From the NCBI GenBank assembly GCA_020465985.1, contig JAANYP010002013.1, forward strand, positions 1-64,000: DNA of 64,000 nt, written 5' to 3'. Of this stretch, positions 41,701 through 54,584 are shown piece by piece (position 1 is the stretch's first letter; each line of letters starts with the position of its first letter). This DNA comes from Centrapalus pauciflorus. Its lineage: Eukaryota > Streptophyta > Magnoliopsida > Asterales > Asteraceae. The position numbers and the translations under genes are program-made. The notes under the pieces are model-generated. The model had not been told where the DNA came from. It worked only from the letters and a program-made list of their open reading frames with translations, and searched no databases.

Positions 41701-43512
41701 CCAACCGACAACACCAAGCTCCAATTGAGCTTGTAATCAATTCTAATCAATTCCATAACAATAATTAACATATTTAGGCTATGTTTAGACATTCATCTTA
41801 TATTTAAACACTCAATTCAAACCAAAAATGATTAAGAACTCATTGTGGCATTTCACCGAACACTTGGCGTGCGGTTTTGGCTCCAAACACCAATCTTGAG
41901 CCTTTGCTCGAGTTTAACCCCAACCCATACATGAAATCATTAATCTAACATATTTAGACCATTTTATACCATTTCCACACATTTAAATCATAAAAGATTG
42001 CCTATTGGTCCATAAGAACTCTTTTGAGTTCATAAGTGGGTTAAAACCCAAATCGCTCCTTCGAAGCTCCAAATGAGTTTCTACCACATTCCATTTGATT
42101 CCATATCAACATAGAACATATATGGTTCAATATTGAGCATCATTTACTTACTAAAACATCAAACTCAAATCCATAACCCATTGGAGCTCATTTGAGCCCT
42201 AGATTGGGTTCCAACCAAAACTAACTCAAACTACCGATGTAGTTGCATATTATGGCTCCATTTTGATCATATAACAATATATTAAAAGATTGGAGCCTTT
42301 ACAAGACATTTTAACATAAACCCATTTAGGGTTTCATCTCCAAAAATGAAGAAATATAGAGAAAATGAAGAAGAAGAAGAATCAAGGAGGTGTTTATACA
42401 TTCAATAACCAACGAAATGAGAAAGATTTGAGCTCCAAAACACTTCAATCTTCAAAATCTATCCACAACTCTACTCTCTTTTCTCTCAAAAGAACAAGAA
42501 CACACACACCATTGTGTGTGTGTGTGTTGGACGGTTATAGAAGAAAAGGGGGAGAAGGGTTTGGCCTATGGCCACCCTTGACCCTCCAACTTTCTCATTA
42601 ATACACCATTAACCCCTCCTAACAATTATATCTTTCATTTTAATAAAACAAATCAAAGTACATTACCTATTTTTGTCAATTCAACAACTAATCAACGTTA
42701 TATTATTCAAGTCCCAATAATAGCATAATGAAATAATACTCGACAATTATCTCATAATAATGCTTTTAGGTTCACAATTAAAACTGTTCCATAAAGTTGG
42801 TTACCTCTTAAGTCAATATTACTATTATTTCCAATTAATAATAAATAATCCTAAAATTATATTAACACAACATTATTAGGTATATAATTACATCTTAATT
42901 ATTTGGGGTGTTACAGCGATGCGGCGGGGTTCCAGATTGGGTTTTTGGGGTTCTGAGACTCGTGTGTTCGGGTCCTTGGGTAGCGTGAGTTGTTGGGAAT
43001 TGTGTATAGAGTCGTTGGGTTGAGATTATGATATGAGTTATATGTTGTGATTTCAGGGTTTCGGGTTGATAGGGTCGGGAAAGGGCAGGGAACCGAGACC
43101 GAATAGTATAGCTAGTTAGGCAGGTGAGTTTGCATGTTTTTCTTGAGATACTTGTACGATTATTTATTTAAAGTTGCATGATCTTTTATTGAGCTTTTTA
43201 TGAGATTGTTATGAGTTTTATTACGAGCTTTTTATTGAGATACTATCATGCACGTATTGCTGGGCTATTGTGAACATTGTTTTATAATATGAGATTTGGG
43301 ACACTTGAGCTATTGAGATACTAAACCATACGGCTGGGCAGGGGTTCGGTCGTAACCAATTCCCTTTTGAGTCCCGACGACTACTTTGTGCGGTCTAGGG
43401 ATTTGGGTACGTGGATTCATCCACACGAGTTGAGTGTCTATCTGAGCTACTTTGTGGGATCTCATATACTTGTTCAGTAGAAAACGCTGAACGTTTTATT
43501 ATCGAGTTTATT
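38738..43512 (+). repeat. 5' LTR of the chromovirus, split and 3'-truncated
   Basis: It starts TGTAACATCTC and aligns with 47711-48909 of the 3' LTR in two pieces (38738-39378 and 42921-43512) around the nested solo LTR. At 43512 the match stops at GAGTTTATT. The last 373 bp present in the 3' LTR (48910-49282) are lost. The region before the nested insertion is very CpG-rich (GCGACCGCGA-type repeats). Confidence 0.9.
39379..42915 (-). mobile_element. Solo LTR-like insertion (3537 bp) inside the chromovirus LTR
   Basis: Bounded by TGAAACACCC and GGGTGTTACA, and flanked by an exact 5-bp duplication GCGAT (39374-39378, 42916-42920). In minus orientation it reads TGTAACACCCC...GGGTGTTTCA, the usual plant gypsy LTR form. 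No coding domain and no internal copies of the ends are seen, which suggests a solo LTR from recombination, or less likely a large non-coding element. It contains a roughly 85-bp imperfect tandem duplication (around 40190-40334, GCAGCCC(G/A)ACGTGTC) and an (AC)n/(TG)n palindrome near 42490-42530. Confidence 0.82.
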
Positions 43513-46500
43513 GCCCGCAGGATACGAGGAGAGAGTTAGAGCAGGAGTTTATCCATCTGAAGCAGGGATCCAGATCTGTCCAGGAGTACATTGATGTGTT
43601 TAATGATAGAGCTTATTTTGCGCCACATCAGGTGGCAACAGAGGACCGAAAGGTCAACCTGTTTATTGAGGGATTGAGGCCGGACATTAGAGAGTTTGTG
43701 GGGATGCTGCGTGACCCCATATTTGCTTCAGCCATGGAGTATGCCCGCCGTCAAGAGCGGGAAGTTGAGAGGCAGCGGGAGCAGCCGGCTCCCCAGAGAC
43801 AACGTGTTGAGACATTGGGACAGGGGCAGAGTTCAGGATCTTCTAGATTCTATAGAGAGAGTCGTCAGGGTGGTTATTCGGAGCAGCAGGGACAGGGTTC
43901 AGGGGCTCGGCTGGCTCAGGGCCGGGATGATAGACAGCCTGGGGTTGGTCAGGGTGGGCAGAGACAACGGGGGCAGAGGCAGCAGGGTCAGAGCCAGAGC
44001 CAGGGGAGTGGTGGTAGAGGATCCAGATATTCCGGGAGTCGAGTGGACAGTTCGGGTTCTTGGGAGAGGGATTGCCAGCGTTGCCATCACCGCCATGCAG
44101 GACCGTGTGCCCCGGAGCATCTTCGCAGTTTTCGGTGTGGCCAGTTTGGCCACACTGCTGCTGCATGTACTTCTCAGGAGTCCCTGTGTTTCCGATGTGG
44201 GAAGCCAGGTCATATGTCTTGGGATTGCCCGAATCCCGGAGCGGGATTTCAAGGATCGAGTTCAAGCGGGGCCGGAGCTTCTGGATCATCGTCAGTACCT
44301 CGGGGAGGGGGAGCATCGGGAGCTCGTGACAGGGTCTTTCAGGCTACTGCTGAGGAGGCGCGTGAGTCGCCTGACGTTGTATCCGGTATGTATATCCGTA
44401 GTGGACTACGTGTCTTTATCTTGTTTGATTCAGGATTTGATCGTTCATATGTATCTGTCTCCTTCTGTGATTATTTTTCTATGCATTCGTCTGAGTTATC
44501 TGTGCCTGTTATTGTTGAGCGTGTTGATGGTAGCACGATATTAGTAAGCCGTATTTACAGAGATCGTGCCTTAGAGATAGACGGTCACCGATTTTCCATA
44601 GACTTGATGCCTATGGAGATTAGCAGTTTTGATGCCATTGTAAGCATGGATTGGCTGACCGAGCGCCAGGCGGATATCTTTAGTTCCAAAAAGATGATTT
44701 GTATCCCTACTTCTGAGTCAGAGTCAGCGATTGTGTATGGCAAGAGGCGCAGAGGGGAAATGAGTATAGTATCGATGGCGTAGGCACAGAGGTATGTGGC
44801 GAAGGGATGTGCCACTTATTTAGCATATGTGGTAGATGCGAAGAAAGAGAACAGGGAGGTTAGTGACGTGTCGGTTGCTAGAGATTTCCCTGACGTATTT
44901 CCAGACGAGTTGCCGGGTCTGCCGCCTGACCGGCAGGTGGAGTTCAGGATCGACCTAGTTCCCGGGGCTGTTCCTATTGCGCGTATGTCGTATCGGTTAG
45001 CCCTTACCGAGATGCGCGAGATGATGACGCAGCTGCAGGATTTGTTAGATCGTGGGTTCATTCACCCCAGTTCTTCTCCGTGGGGAGCCCCTGTGTTATT
45101 CGTGAGAAAGAAGGATGGGACGATGCGCATGTGTATAGATTATAGAGAGCTCAATAGGGTAACGGTCCTTGCCGAGGATTGATGATCTTTTTGATCAGCT
45201 TCAAGGGGCGAGTTTCTTTTCGAAGATTGATCTGCGTTCCGGGTATCATCAGTTACGGGTTAGAGACGAGGATGTGCCTAAGACTGCGTTCAGGACCAGA
45301 TATGGTCATTATGAGTTTTTAGTCATGCCGTTGGGACTGACTAACGCCCTAGCAGCGTTCATGGACCTGATGAATAGGGTCTGCAGGCCGATGCTCGACC
45401 GTTTCGTGATTGTATTTATTGATGATATTCTGATCTACTCGAGGAGTAGCGAAGAGCATAGCCAGCATCTGGGAGAGGTTTTGAGTACTTTGCACAGAGA
45501 GAGGCTATACGCCAAGTTTTCGAAGTGCGAGTTTTGGCTTCGAGAGGTGCAATTCTTAGGCCACGTGGTGACGAGTGAGGGAGTTAAGGTGGATCCCGCG
45601 AAGATTGAGGCAATTATGAGTTGGGGCCAGCCCACATATGTGTCCGAGGTTCGCAGCTTCTTGGGTTTGGCTGGGTATTATCGGCGATTTATAGAGAATT
45701 TCTCGCGGATTGTAGTGCCATTGACGATGTTGACCAGGCAGTTAGTGTCGTTCGTATGGACCGAGGAGCAGGAGAGTGCTTTCCTAGAGTTGAAGAATCA
45801 ATTGTGTAGGGCCCCGATTCTAGCATTGCCAGAGGGTTCTGAGGATTTTGTTGTGTATTGTGATGCTTCTTTTACCGGGTTAGGGTGTGTACTGATGCAG
45901 AGGGACAAGGTGATTGCTTATGCCTCGAGACAGCTTCAGAGTTATGAGTTGAGTCGGCCAGTGCACGATTTAGAGTTGGACGCCATAGTCTTTGCCTTGA
46001 AGATATGGCAGCATTATCCTTATGGGACGCGCTTTACAGTGTACACCGACCATAAGAGTTTGCAGTATCTGTTCAGCAAGAAGGAGCTGAACATGAGGTA
46101 GAGGCGCAACATGGAGCTCCTGAAGGATTATGATTGTGACATCCAGTACCACCTGGGGAAAGCTAACGTGGTGGCAGACGCTTTGAGTATGAGATATTAT
46201 GAGCAGACGGTTACGACATGAGCTTCTAGATTGGAGGTCACGTCGACCTTGATTAATAGTCTGTGGTTAGCTTAGGAGGAGGGTCTGAGAGGTGAGAACG
46301 TGCAGAGAGAGAGAGATTAGCTGGTCAGTTGGAGTTATTGAGTAGAGATGACAGAGGTTTGATGGCTTTTCGTGGTCGAGTGTGGGTCCTTCAAGTAGGG
46401 AAGTTGAGACAGCTGATTCTAGATGATTCTCATAAGTCTAGATTGTCGATCCATCCAGGTAGCACGAAGATGTACTGAGATCTGCGAGTTCATTACTGGT

Positions 46501-47674
46501 GGCCATGGATGAAGAGGGATGTGGGGAAGTATGTGGAGGCGTGTATGACATGTTTGAGAGTGAAGAATGAGCATCAGAAGTCGCATGGTAGACTTCAGCC
46601 GTTAGAGATTCCAGAGTGGAAGTGGTATGACATCACCATGGACTTCATAGTGAGACTCCTGCGGACTGTTCGTGGGAATGAAATGATCTGGGTTATCGTC
46701 GATCGGCTTACGAAGAACGCTCACTTCTTGGCCGTTCGTAGGACTATTACGATGGATCAGTTGGCGCGCCTCTACATCAGTGAGATCGTTGCGAGGCATG
46801 GAGTTTCGAGATCTATCACGTTTGACCGAGATAGCCGATTTGTGTCACGATTCTGGCAGAGCTTTCAGAGAGAGTTGGGCACCCGAGTTCAGCTGAGTAC
46901 ATCCTATCATCCGCAGATGGGGGGTCAGACAGAGCGGACTAATCAGACATTGCAGGATATGCTGCGAGCTTGCGTTATCGATTTCGGGGGTAACTGGGAT
47001 CTTCATTTGCCGCTTGTTGAGTTTGCGTATAATAACAGCTACCACGCGTCTATCAGCATGCCTCCGTTCGAGGCTCTTTATGGGCGTAAGTGTTTGACTC
47101 CAGTATGTTGGGGAGCGTCCTATCAGCGGGCCAGATGTTCTTCAGGAGACTAGCGACAAGGTCGCTATGATTCAGCAGCGGATTAGGACAGCCCCAGAGT
47201 CGCCAGAAGAGTTACGCGGATCGCCGGATGTCCGAGTTAGAGTTTCAGGTCGGAGACTCCGTGATGTTGAAAGTCTCACCCTGGAAGGGGATTATCTGAT
47301 TTTGGAGACGGGGCAAGCTGGGCCCGCACTATATTGGGTCATTCGAGGTTATCGAGAGGATCGGGGATCAGGCGTATTGCCTGAATTTGCCTACAGAGTT
47401 ATCGGGAGTTCATAACGCCTTTCATGTCAGCCACCTTCATAAGTGCTTGGCCCGTAATGATCAGCGAGTGCCTTTGTCAGAGATTGAGGTCGATGATAGA
47501 CTTCAGTATGCCGAGCAACCTGAGGCAGTGACATATCGGAAGGTGAAGAAGCTATGTAATAGAGAGGTGACGTTAGTGTTGGTGCAGTGGAAGCACCATA
47601 AGGGTACCAGTGCCGCATGGGAGCCAGAGTCAGAGATGCGTAGCCGTTATCCTCACCTCTTTGCGTCGAGCTAG
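43513..47674 (+). pseudogene. gag-pol: Chromovirus gag-pol remnant
   Basis: Gag begins mid-domain at 43518 (RRELEQEFIHLKQGSRSVQE). Zinc knuckle motifs follow, one having lost its first Cys (SFRCGQFGHTAAAC) and one intact (CFRCGKPGHMSWDC). The protease site reads LFDSGFDRSY. A TAG at 44781 interrupts the frame before RT. A short deletion near 45165 shifts it (the family's bases between NRVTV and LPRIDDLF are gone). RT has FIDDILIYSRS (about 45415), RNase H has YCDASFTGLG and YTDHKSL. TAG at 46099 and more stops follow up to 46440. Integrase (MTCLRVKN, MDFIV, FDRDSRF, GGQTERTNQ) is open 46509-47153, then shifts. A chromodomain-like end (QWKHHKGTSAAWEPESEM) is at 47387-47674. Confidence 0.9.
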
Positions 47675-47696
47675 ATTATGAGGATAGAATCTTCAT

Positions 47697-47710
47697 AAGG
47701 AGGGAGAACT
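47697..47710 (+). other. Polypurine tract of the chromovirus
   Basis: AAGGAGGGAGAACT directly precedes the 3' LTR start TGTAACATCC. Confidence 0.88.
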
Positions 47711-49282
47711 TGTAACATCCCATTTTTTGTATAGGTACGTGGAATTATTTCATTGGGTTAATTATGTAATTTGGGACCCGGGAATATAACTTTGTATTTT
47801 TGGGTATCGGGATCGGATATTGGGTGTCGGACCGGGTTAAACCGAAAACGTATATATGTTTTGAGCTCCCTGCTTGTTGCTTCATTATTTCATCTTCATC
47901 AATTAAGGGTTAAAGGTGTATGTGTGTGTATCTGTGAATTTCAGCAGCTACAAACAGGGATTGAAGCTTCAATTCGTGATCCAAGCCTCCAATTCCTTCA
48001 TCATCTTCTTAGTTGAATATTGAGGTAAATTTGAGACTAAATTCGTGGATTAATTTTTGTTGATAGTGAGTAATTGCTTGAATTGGATTTATGTATGTTA
48101 TGGGTTAAATTCGGAGTATTTGGGTTGAGTAAATTGAGCTGTTATCAAGTTTTGAGATTTAAAATTGTTCTGTTGAAAAAACAGAGCTCACTCGCGATGT
48201 TCCTGAGTCGATCGCAGGCGGTTCGAGTCCGAGCGCGGGTCGCGATGTGAGCGCGGCCGAGATTGGGTCTTCGCGACCGCGACCGCGATGGGGTCAGTGC
48301 GGTCGCGATGTCGCGGGGTTCCAGATTGGGTTTTTGGGGTACTGAGAGTCGTGTGTTCGGGTCCTTGGGTTGCGTGAGTTGTTGGGAATTGTGTATAGAG
48401 TCGTTGGGTTGAGATTGTGATACTGAGTTATATGTTGTGATTTCAGGGTTTCACGTTGATAGGGTCGGGAAAGGGTAGGGAACCGAGACCGAATAGTATA
48501 GCTACTAGCTAGCTGGGCAGATGAGTTTGCATGTTTTTCTTGAGATACTTGTACGATTATTTATTTATACTTGCATGATCTTTTATTGAGCTTTTTATGA
48601 GATTGTTATGAGTTTTATTATGAGCTTTTTATTGAGATACTATCATGCACGTATTGCTGGGCTATTGTGGACTTTGTTTTATAATATGAGACTTGGGACA
48701 CTTGAGCTATCGAGATACTAAACCGTACGGGTGGGCAGGGGTTGGGCCGCTCCCAATTCCCTTTTGAGTCTTGACGACTGCTTTGTGCGGTCTAGGGATT
48801 TGGGTACGTGGATTCATCCACACGAGTTGAGTGCCTATCTGAGCTACTTTGTGGGATCTCATATACTTGTTCAGTAGAGAACGCTGAACGTTTTATTATC
48901 GAGTTTATTTATTTAATGAGTTATATAATCGTACTCTAACTCGTGCATTCTCACCAGCGTTAGCTGACCGTGTATGTTGTTTTATGTGTCTCAGATGACC
49001 GGACTGCTAGTAGGCCTGATGGACCCAAGTAGGTTTATGTTTCAGACGATTCAGGGAGTTAGCTACCTTTTGTAGAGGTAGTTATATTTTGGGGATGATT
49101 ACTAATACTTCGGATATGTTGCTTTACTTTCAGGGACTACCGTGACTTGGTTATGTAATTAATGTTTTAAAAACTATCGGGTTTTTTACGCATGTATCTT
49201 GGGAATAGTGTAGAAATTATAATATTATATCCCTGTTAACGTGGTAATTATGTGGCATTGTGATTAGTTCGAAGGTGTTACA
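47711..49282 (+). repeat. 3' LTR of the chromovirus (1572 bp)
   Basis: TGTAACATCC...GGTGTTACA, complete. It shares long runs with the 5' LTR but has many substitutions and indels, notably in the CpG-rich part (48185-48320), so the insertion is clearly older than element 1. Confidence 0.92.
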
Positions 49283-51460
49283 GATATGATTTATTACTGT
49301 CTATAAAATTATTAATTTCCAGATTCCTAAATTTGTTTTAAGTTCATTGCTTTGAATAACACATTGTTAACATATGGTAGATTTTATAGAATTTGCTTTT
49401 TAACAAGTTCAACCGATATATAGAGATTATGTTAACCAAAAAAATCATAAAACATAAATGATAAATCATGTTTACATGGATGATATAGCAATATAAATGA
49501 TGATCTATATTTAGCAAATCAATCATGAAATATTAATCAAACCTTGAAAAACAGCACACGTGTCCATAATTGTCTCACTCTCACCAGCAGCACACGCGTC
49601 TAGAATACAATGAACAACTGAAAGTTGTTTCAGTAGTTTAAAACACGATTTTTATAGATAAAGAAAAATGTTTTAAGATTGTTGTTACAACATATTTATG
49701 TTTTTTTCTACGATTAATATCCAAACAAATAAAAAAATTAATATTTAACAGGTTGATAGACATAATGGATCATTATCAAAATTTGTTGTTATCTCAAATT
49801 TAAATTTTAAAGCAAGTACAACTAATAGTCAAGGGATAATGCCTAAGGGGATAAGATGATAGAAAATTAGCAATTATATTTATTTTATTTGAGTTGATGG
49901 CAGAAAATGTGATGTCAATTGCTGTGTGTTTTTATTGGAAAAATTGATGCTGGAATTGTCAATATTATCCTAATTATATAACTATATATATAAGTGCAAC
50001 CTTTTCAACCCAACGATCCATGGACTCCACTTTTATTTTTGATTTCCAGAAAACCATGGGAGCTTACTATATAATTCGAAAATCCGAATTAATCATCAAA
50101 ACCAATCATCCAAATCATGTTTCTAAACCAGTTTCTATTGTTTTCATGTGAGAACTTTGGGTTAAACATCAAAACCCATAAAACCTCCAAGAATGTGTCC
50201 ACTGGTGGTTAATCAAACAATGAAGAAAGTTAAGAATTAAGATGTAATGGATTAACATAGACCAAATTTCAGTGTATATTTCATTTCTAACTCAAATTCA
50301 CCATTGAAATATATATATTACGGTAGTTGACATGATTGTGTTACAACATTGACCTCCAAGATTAATTGGGATTGATCATTGATGACGATGATAAGTGAAA
50401 AAAAAAAGGGTCGTTGATGATGGATTCCCAAATCCTTCAAAAATCTAATTTGCCCTTCTTCTAAACCAAATTTTCAGATTCCATAATATGCCTATTCTAA
50501 TTTCTAAGGAAGAAATAAAACTTGCAAGGAAGGATAATGGTGATGGAAAGGTGGTGGTGTTATAGGGTGACGGGGGAAGGGATGCCAAAATCTGTTAAAA
50601 CACCCCCACGTCTTTCTGTGAGCATATGATGACTATGTATGTATATTTATACATCCAGCCTATAGTATAGCTTAGATAATCATTTGTGGGTGTGAATTAA
50701 ACAAAGAAATTCACATGCGCACGCATACACGCACACATACACGTGCACAAATTGTTGTGTGTGTTTTCTGTAATTATGAAGTTAGAATTAAATGCGAAAA
50801 ATACATGTAGTTTACAACTGAATAGTTGGATCATTTGCTTATCTTTTAAGGTGGATGTTCATGTTATGTAACTTGCATTATTTTTTAATCTTATCATGTT
50901 TCTATAAGACACTGGCACGATGTTAAGTTGGACTTTGATTCTCCAATGAATGACCGAAGTAATATATAAAAGATATATATTTTCTTTATTTTTTAATTGT
51001 AATAATTATTATAAGAAAAATGTTTTATGGTGTATATCGATAATTATCAATTATAATAATAACTTTCAAAATTATTTTTTAAATTTATGTGAAAGACCAT
51101 AATATTTACTAAATAAATCATGTTGATACATAAACATCCAATTAGTATCTTTTTAAATATTTTCCAATTAAGAGTTAGTTACTTTTATTAATAATAAATA
51201 TATGGTTTAATATTAAAAACATGAAAACATAATATAATAATGGTTTAATATTACTTTTCATATAGATAATATAAAAAGTTTCTAAACAATTCAAAATAGG
51301 TAACACATGAAATGAAAATTTAAATGACAATAAAAAGTCCCTAATCAATTGTTTACAATAGGTAAAAACATGATATGGAAATTAAAATGACAATAAAAAG
51401 TCCCTAATCAATTGAATATGGAAAAAAACATGAAATTATATAAATTGAATTTCCTTGTTA
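49283..51460. other. AT-rich intergenic sequence
   Basis: No gene is supported. It holds a stretch similar to 37430-37485 right after the chromovirus (49310-49360), a CA/CG-rich repeat patch near 50715-50760 (CACGCACACATACACG), and a partly repeated segment near 51325-51410 (GACAATAAAAAGTCCCTAATCAATTG twice in shortened forms). Confidence 0.6.
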
Positions 51461-52530
51461 CTCCTCTATGTTGGTATCCTTTTCATCATCAGCCTCCTCT
51501 TCGTGAGTATTCTCTTCATCATCAGCCTCCTCTTTATCAGTCACCTCTTCATCATCAGCTTCCTCTCCTTCAGTCCCAACATCTCCATCAGACTCTGATT
51601 CATCAATAATTGATAAGGCCTGTTACGACTTAAAAGTGAGACTTGGTTGCTCCTTCGATGTTTTATACGTCTCATGGACAGATTCTCCTGCACTTAATAA
51701 ACTTTATGTTAACATATTATATTAATACCTAAGAAACTATTTAAGAATTACAATCAATTTTACTACAAGTGTTTAAAATAATATTTACCGGTTCATCTGA
51801 GGAGATATTTGTAGCTAACTCAACTTCTAATTCTAGTCATATGTCTTCAAAATCTGGAAAGGAGTCTTGTCTAATCTGATTTTCATTCCAGTTCATCAAA
51901 ATCTAGAATAATATTGAATTCAAATAAGCAAGTTTTTTTAAGTGTAAATAACTTTATAATACACTTTAATTTAAAGAACACAACTTTTACATTATCATAT
52001 AATGAAAGAGTGTTATGTTTTTAAGTAATTGTTACAATATAATTCACCTCTAGTTTCTACCTCTGACGGTTTTTTAATTCAAGTCTGCCACATTTTGTAA
52101 TAAATAAATACTATAAGACATTCATTTGATGATAAACGTAAATTAAAAATCATGTCGTTTACCTCATCATCTGAGGACAAAACCATCACTGTTTTTCATC
52201 CTAATTGGTCACATTCTTTAGTATAAGGCAATCAAGTAACTAATATTAAGCGTAGAAAATTGGATATAACCTTAAATGTAAATGATATGAATTGTATCTC
52301 ATCATCTGAAACAACAATTACGTCTATTGCTTTTCTCTTGATTTCTGGTTCGGTTTTGAATAATAATACATTCACATTCACAATCAGAAAAAAACAGAAA
52401 ATATGATATGCACATACTAAAGCGCCATGTGTAGTTACCTCAGTTTGTAAGTCTACTAAAGCGGCATGTCTAAGTCATGCTTCTCAGAATTTATTGTTTC
52501 CTTCCCAATCCACCAGATTCTGTAATAATA
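51461..52530 (-). pseudogene. Decayed multi-exon locus with serial similar exons
   Basis: Read on the minus strand, exon-like pieces lie near 52521-52440, 52358-52285, 52215-52160, 52105-52040, 51900-51790 and 51695-51464. Several begin after ACAG or CTAG and end in TCAGATGATGAG|GTAA-like junctions encoding SSDDE. The last piece encodes a Glu/Asp-rich tail (DESESDGDVGTEGEEADDEE and similar repeats) ending in TAA. Most pieces now contain stops in some frames, and at least one donor is changed to ATAC. I do not recognise the family. It could be debris of a transposon gene or of a host gene with duplicated exons. Confidence 0.35.
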
Positions 52531-53455
52531 TATAAATAGTTATAGATCGTAAGTAATAAATATTATATTGAAACTATATGACTATATGTATATGTTTTTT
52601 TTCTAAAATACAAAACATAATTGGTTGTTAAAATTATCAGTGACACTGTAGATGCTTAACAGTACCCAAAAGATGTCCCTGGTACTGTATATTGATGAAA
52701 CATTTTCCCTTTATGATATTGATGATTATGAGGTATGAAAAATCATTTGATTGCCACCTAGAAGATACTTCGTTTTATGTTTGGGGATAATTCTTTAGAA
52801 ATCTGGGTTTTATTTATTCCAATTTACCATTAAAATAACTCAGATTGATGTTCATACCAGAATCTGCTCAGCACATTGCACACTGCACACCTGCTTTGAA
52901 TATGTTCGTTTAATTGATTGTTGTTTGTTTTTGTTGAGTTTATATGACCAAAACCTGACCTAGAATGTGATAACACAACCCATTTTGAGTTTCTTATGTT
53001 TGTATTACTATTTAACCTTTTTTTGTTAAACCCAAATAATCATAGATTTCTGCATGCTCATGGTTTATGACATCAATTTGTTATAATATAATTTAATATA
53101 GTACTTACTATGTGGCCTCAACTCTCGCAATGGATTGCTAAGTATATAATTCATTTGATCTCAAACAATTATAGCAATCTCCATTTCAAAGTAACCCATG
53201 AAAATCGAAATATTTTTTAATTAGAATTGAATCATAATTAAAAATTCGGCAAATGACAAAAATATTGTCATTTTTTTCATTAATAGTAACATTATTTATT
53301 TTTTATCATTAATAACATTGATTTTTGTATTTTTTATCATTTATAGTAACAATTTTTTATTTTTCTATCAGTAATAATAATTGGTGACCTGCAAACCTAT
53401 TTAGCAGGTCACAAACAACTTTTCAATTATCAAAAATAGTAACATCTTTTCATAT
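52531..53455. other. AT-rich intergenic sequence
   Basis: No supported gene. From about 53260 there are repeated phrases of the type ATCATTAATAGTAACA. A short inverted pair GACCTGC/GCAGGTC surrounds 53385-53410. Confidence 0.5.
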
Positions 53456-53464
53456 TTTTATCAA

Positions 53465-53885
53465 GGGTTAAAGTCGTACAAATGCAACATATTTTTCTAA
53501 ATTTATCTAAATGACTAATTAACTTTTTTGTTTGACGTATGATACTTGTACTCCAAATAACCTGTCGATATGGTACGTGTAATCAGTAAATGTTGATATG
53601 ACAGTTTTTGCTGATTCAAATGACAATGTGACACATTTTTAATAACATGATGGTTATGTGGATTTTGATCTATATAAATAACTTAGAAAATCTACATAAG
53701 CATATAGATACTTTTAATACTTCTAAAAACACAAATATATGATCTTGGTAGATACGGTAACCGGTAATCAAAAGTACTATATCAACAATAAATTTTAAGT
53801 ACAAATACCAATGAGATAAAAAATAACTAGATTAGTCATTTGAGTAATTTCAGTAAAATATCGTACATTTCTACAACTTTAACCC
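53465..53885. mobile_element. Mutator-like MITE (421 bp) with exact 9-bp target duplication
   Basis: The ends GGGTTAAAGT(C/T)GTA are inverted, and the inverted similarity extends imperfectly inward for more than 100 bp (for example AAATGACTAAT on both arms). The flanks TTTTATCAA at 53456-53464 and 53886-53894 are identical. A 9-bp duplication and long inverted arms point to the Mutator superfamily. No coding capacity. Confidence 0.85.
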
Positions 53886-53894
53886 TTTTATCAA

Positions 53895-54584
53895 TAACAG
53901 TAACATATCAAATTAAACCCAATTTTTTTTATTTTTTAAGTTTTTTTAAGATTTCATAAACTACAAAGTAAACTCAATTTATGTTTCATATTTTGTTGTA
54001 AAATTTTATAATAAAATTTTAGTTTTTAATTTCACATATTATTTATTCATTTAAAGTTTATTTACTTACATTATCACTATCTTGCGTGACTCTTTTTTTA
54101 ATTTCATTAAATTTATTTATTTATAATTTTTATTTTTTCATTATCTTATAAATTTTTGATATTTATTCTGAATATTTATTTACGGTTAGATAATATTCGA
54201 TTAATTATTTACGATGATATATAATATGAATAAAAAAAATACTACGAATCATTTCAATTTTTACTTTTTCCAAACAAAAAAACTATGAACCATTCTCTTT
54301 TTAGTTTTTTTTGAACAAAATAATATCAACCATTTTGGTTTTTTAGTTTTTCGATCTAAATGGATTATAGTTTTTTTATTTAAAAAGCTAAAATCCAAAA
54401 TGGGTTGCAATATTTATTATTCTAAAAATAATAAACTGCAATTATTCATAGTTTTTTTTGTTGTTGAAAACTAAAAAGATAAATGGGTTGAAATTTTTAC
54501 GTCAGCAAAATTCAAAAAACCAGAGTTATTCATAATTCTTTTCATTCAAAAATATCTAAAAAATGAATGGATCAGAGTATTTGT
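53895..54584. other. AT-rich sequence with decayed foldback-family repeats
   Basis: From about 54235 the phrase (A)ACTA(C/T)GAA(T/C)CATT recurs with GTTTTT(T)GAACAAA-type spacers. It resembles the interior of the foldback element at 58050-60037. It is probably an older truncated relative. Confidence 0.5.

Larger units (their letters stand above)
38738..49282 (+). mobile_element. Tekay-type Ty3/gypsy chromovirus, degraded, with nested solo LTR
   Basis: 5' LTR pieces lie at 38738-39378 and 42921-43512, and a full 3' LTR at 47711-49282. The internal region goes straight from a truncated 5' LTR into gag, so the LTR end, primer site and gag start are deleted. Domain order is gag, zinc knuckles, protease, RT, RNase H, integrase, chromodomain, with several stops and frameshifts. 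The flanks AATAT (38733-38737) and GATAT (49283-49287) are a probable 5-bp target duplication with one mutation. The element cannot encode its own machinery. Confidence 0.9.
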
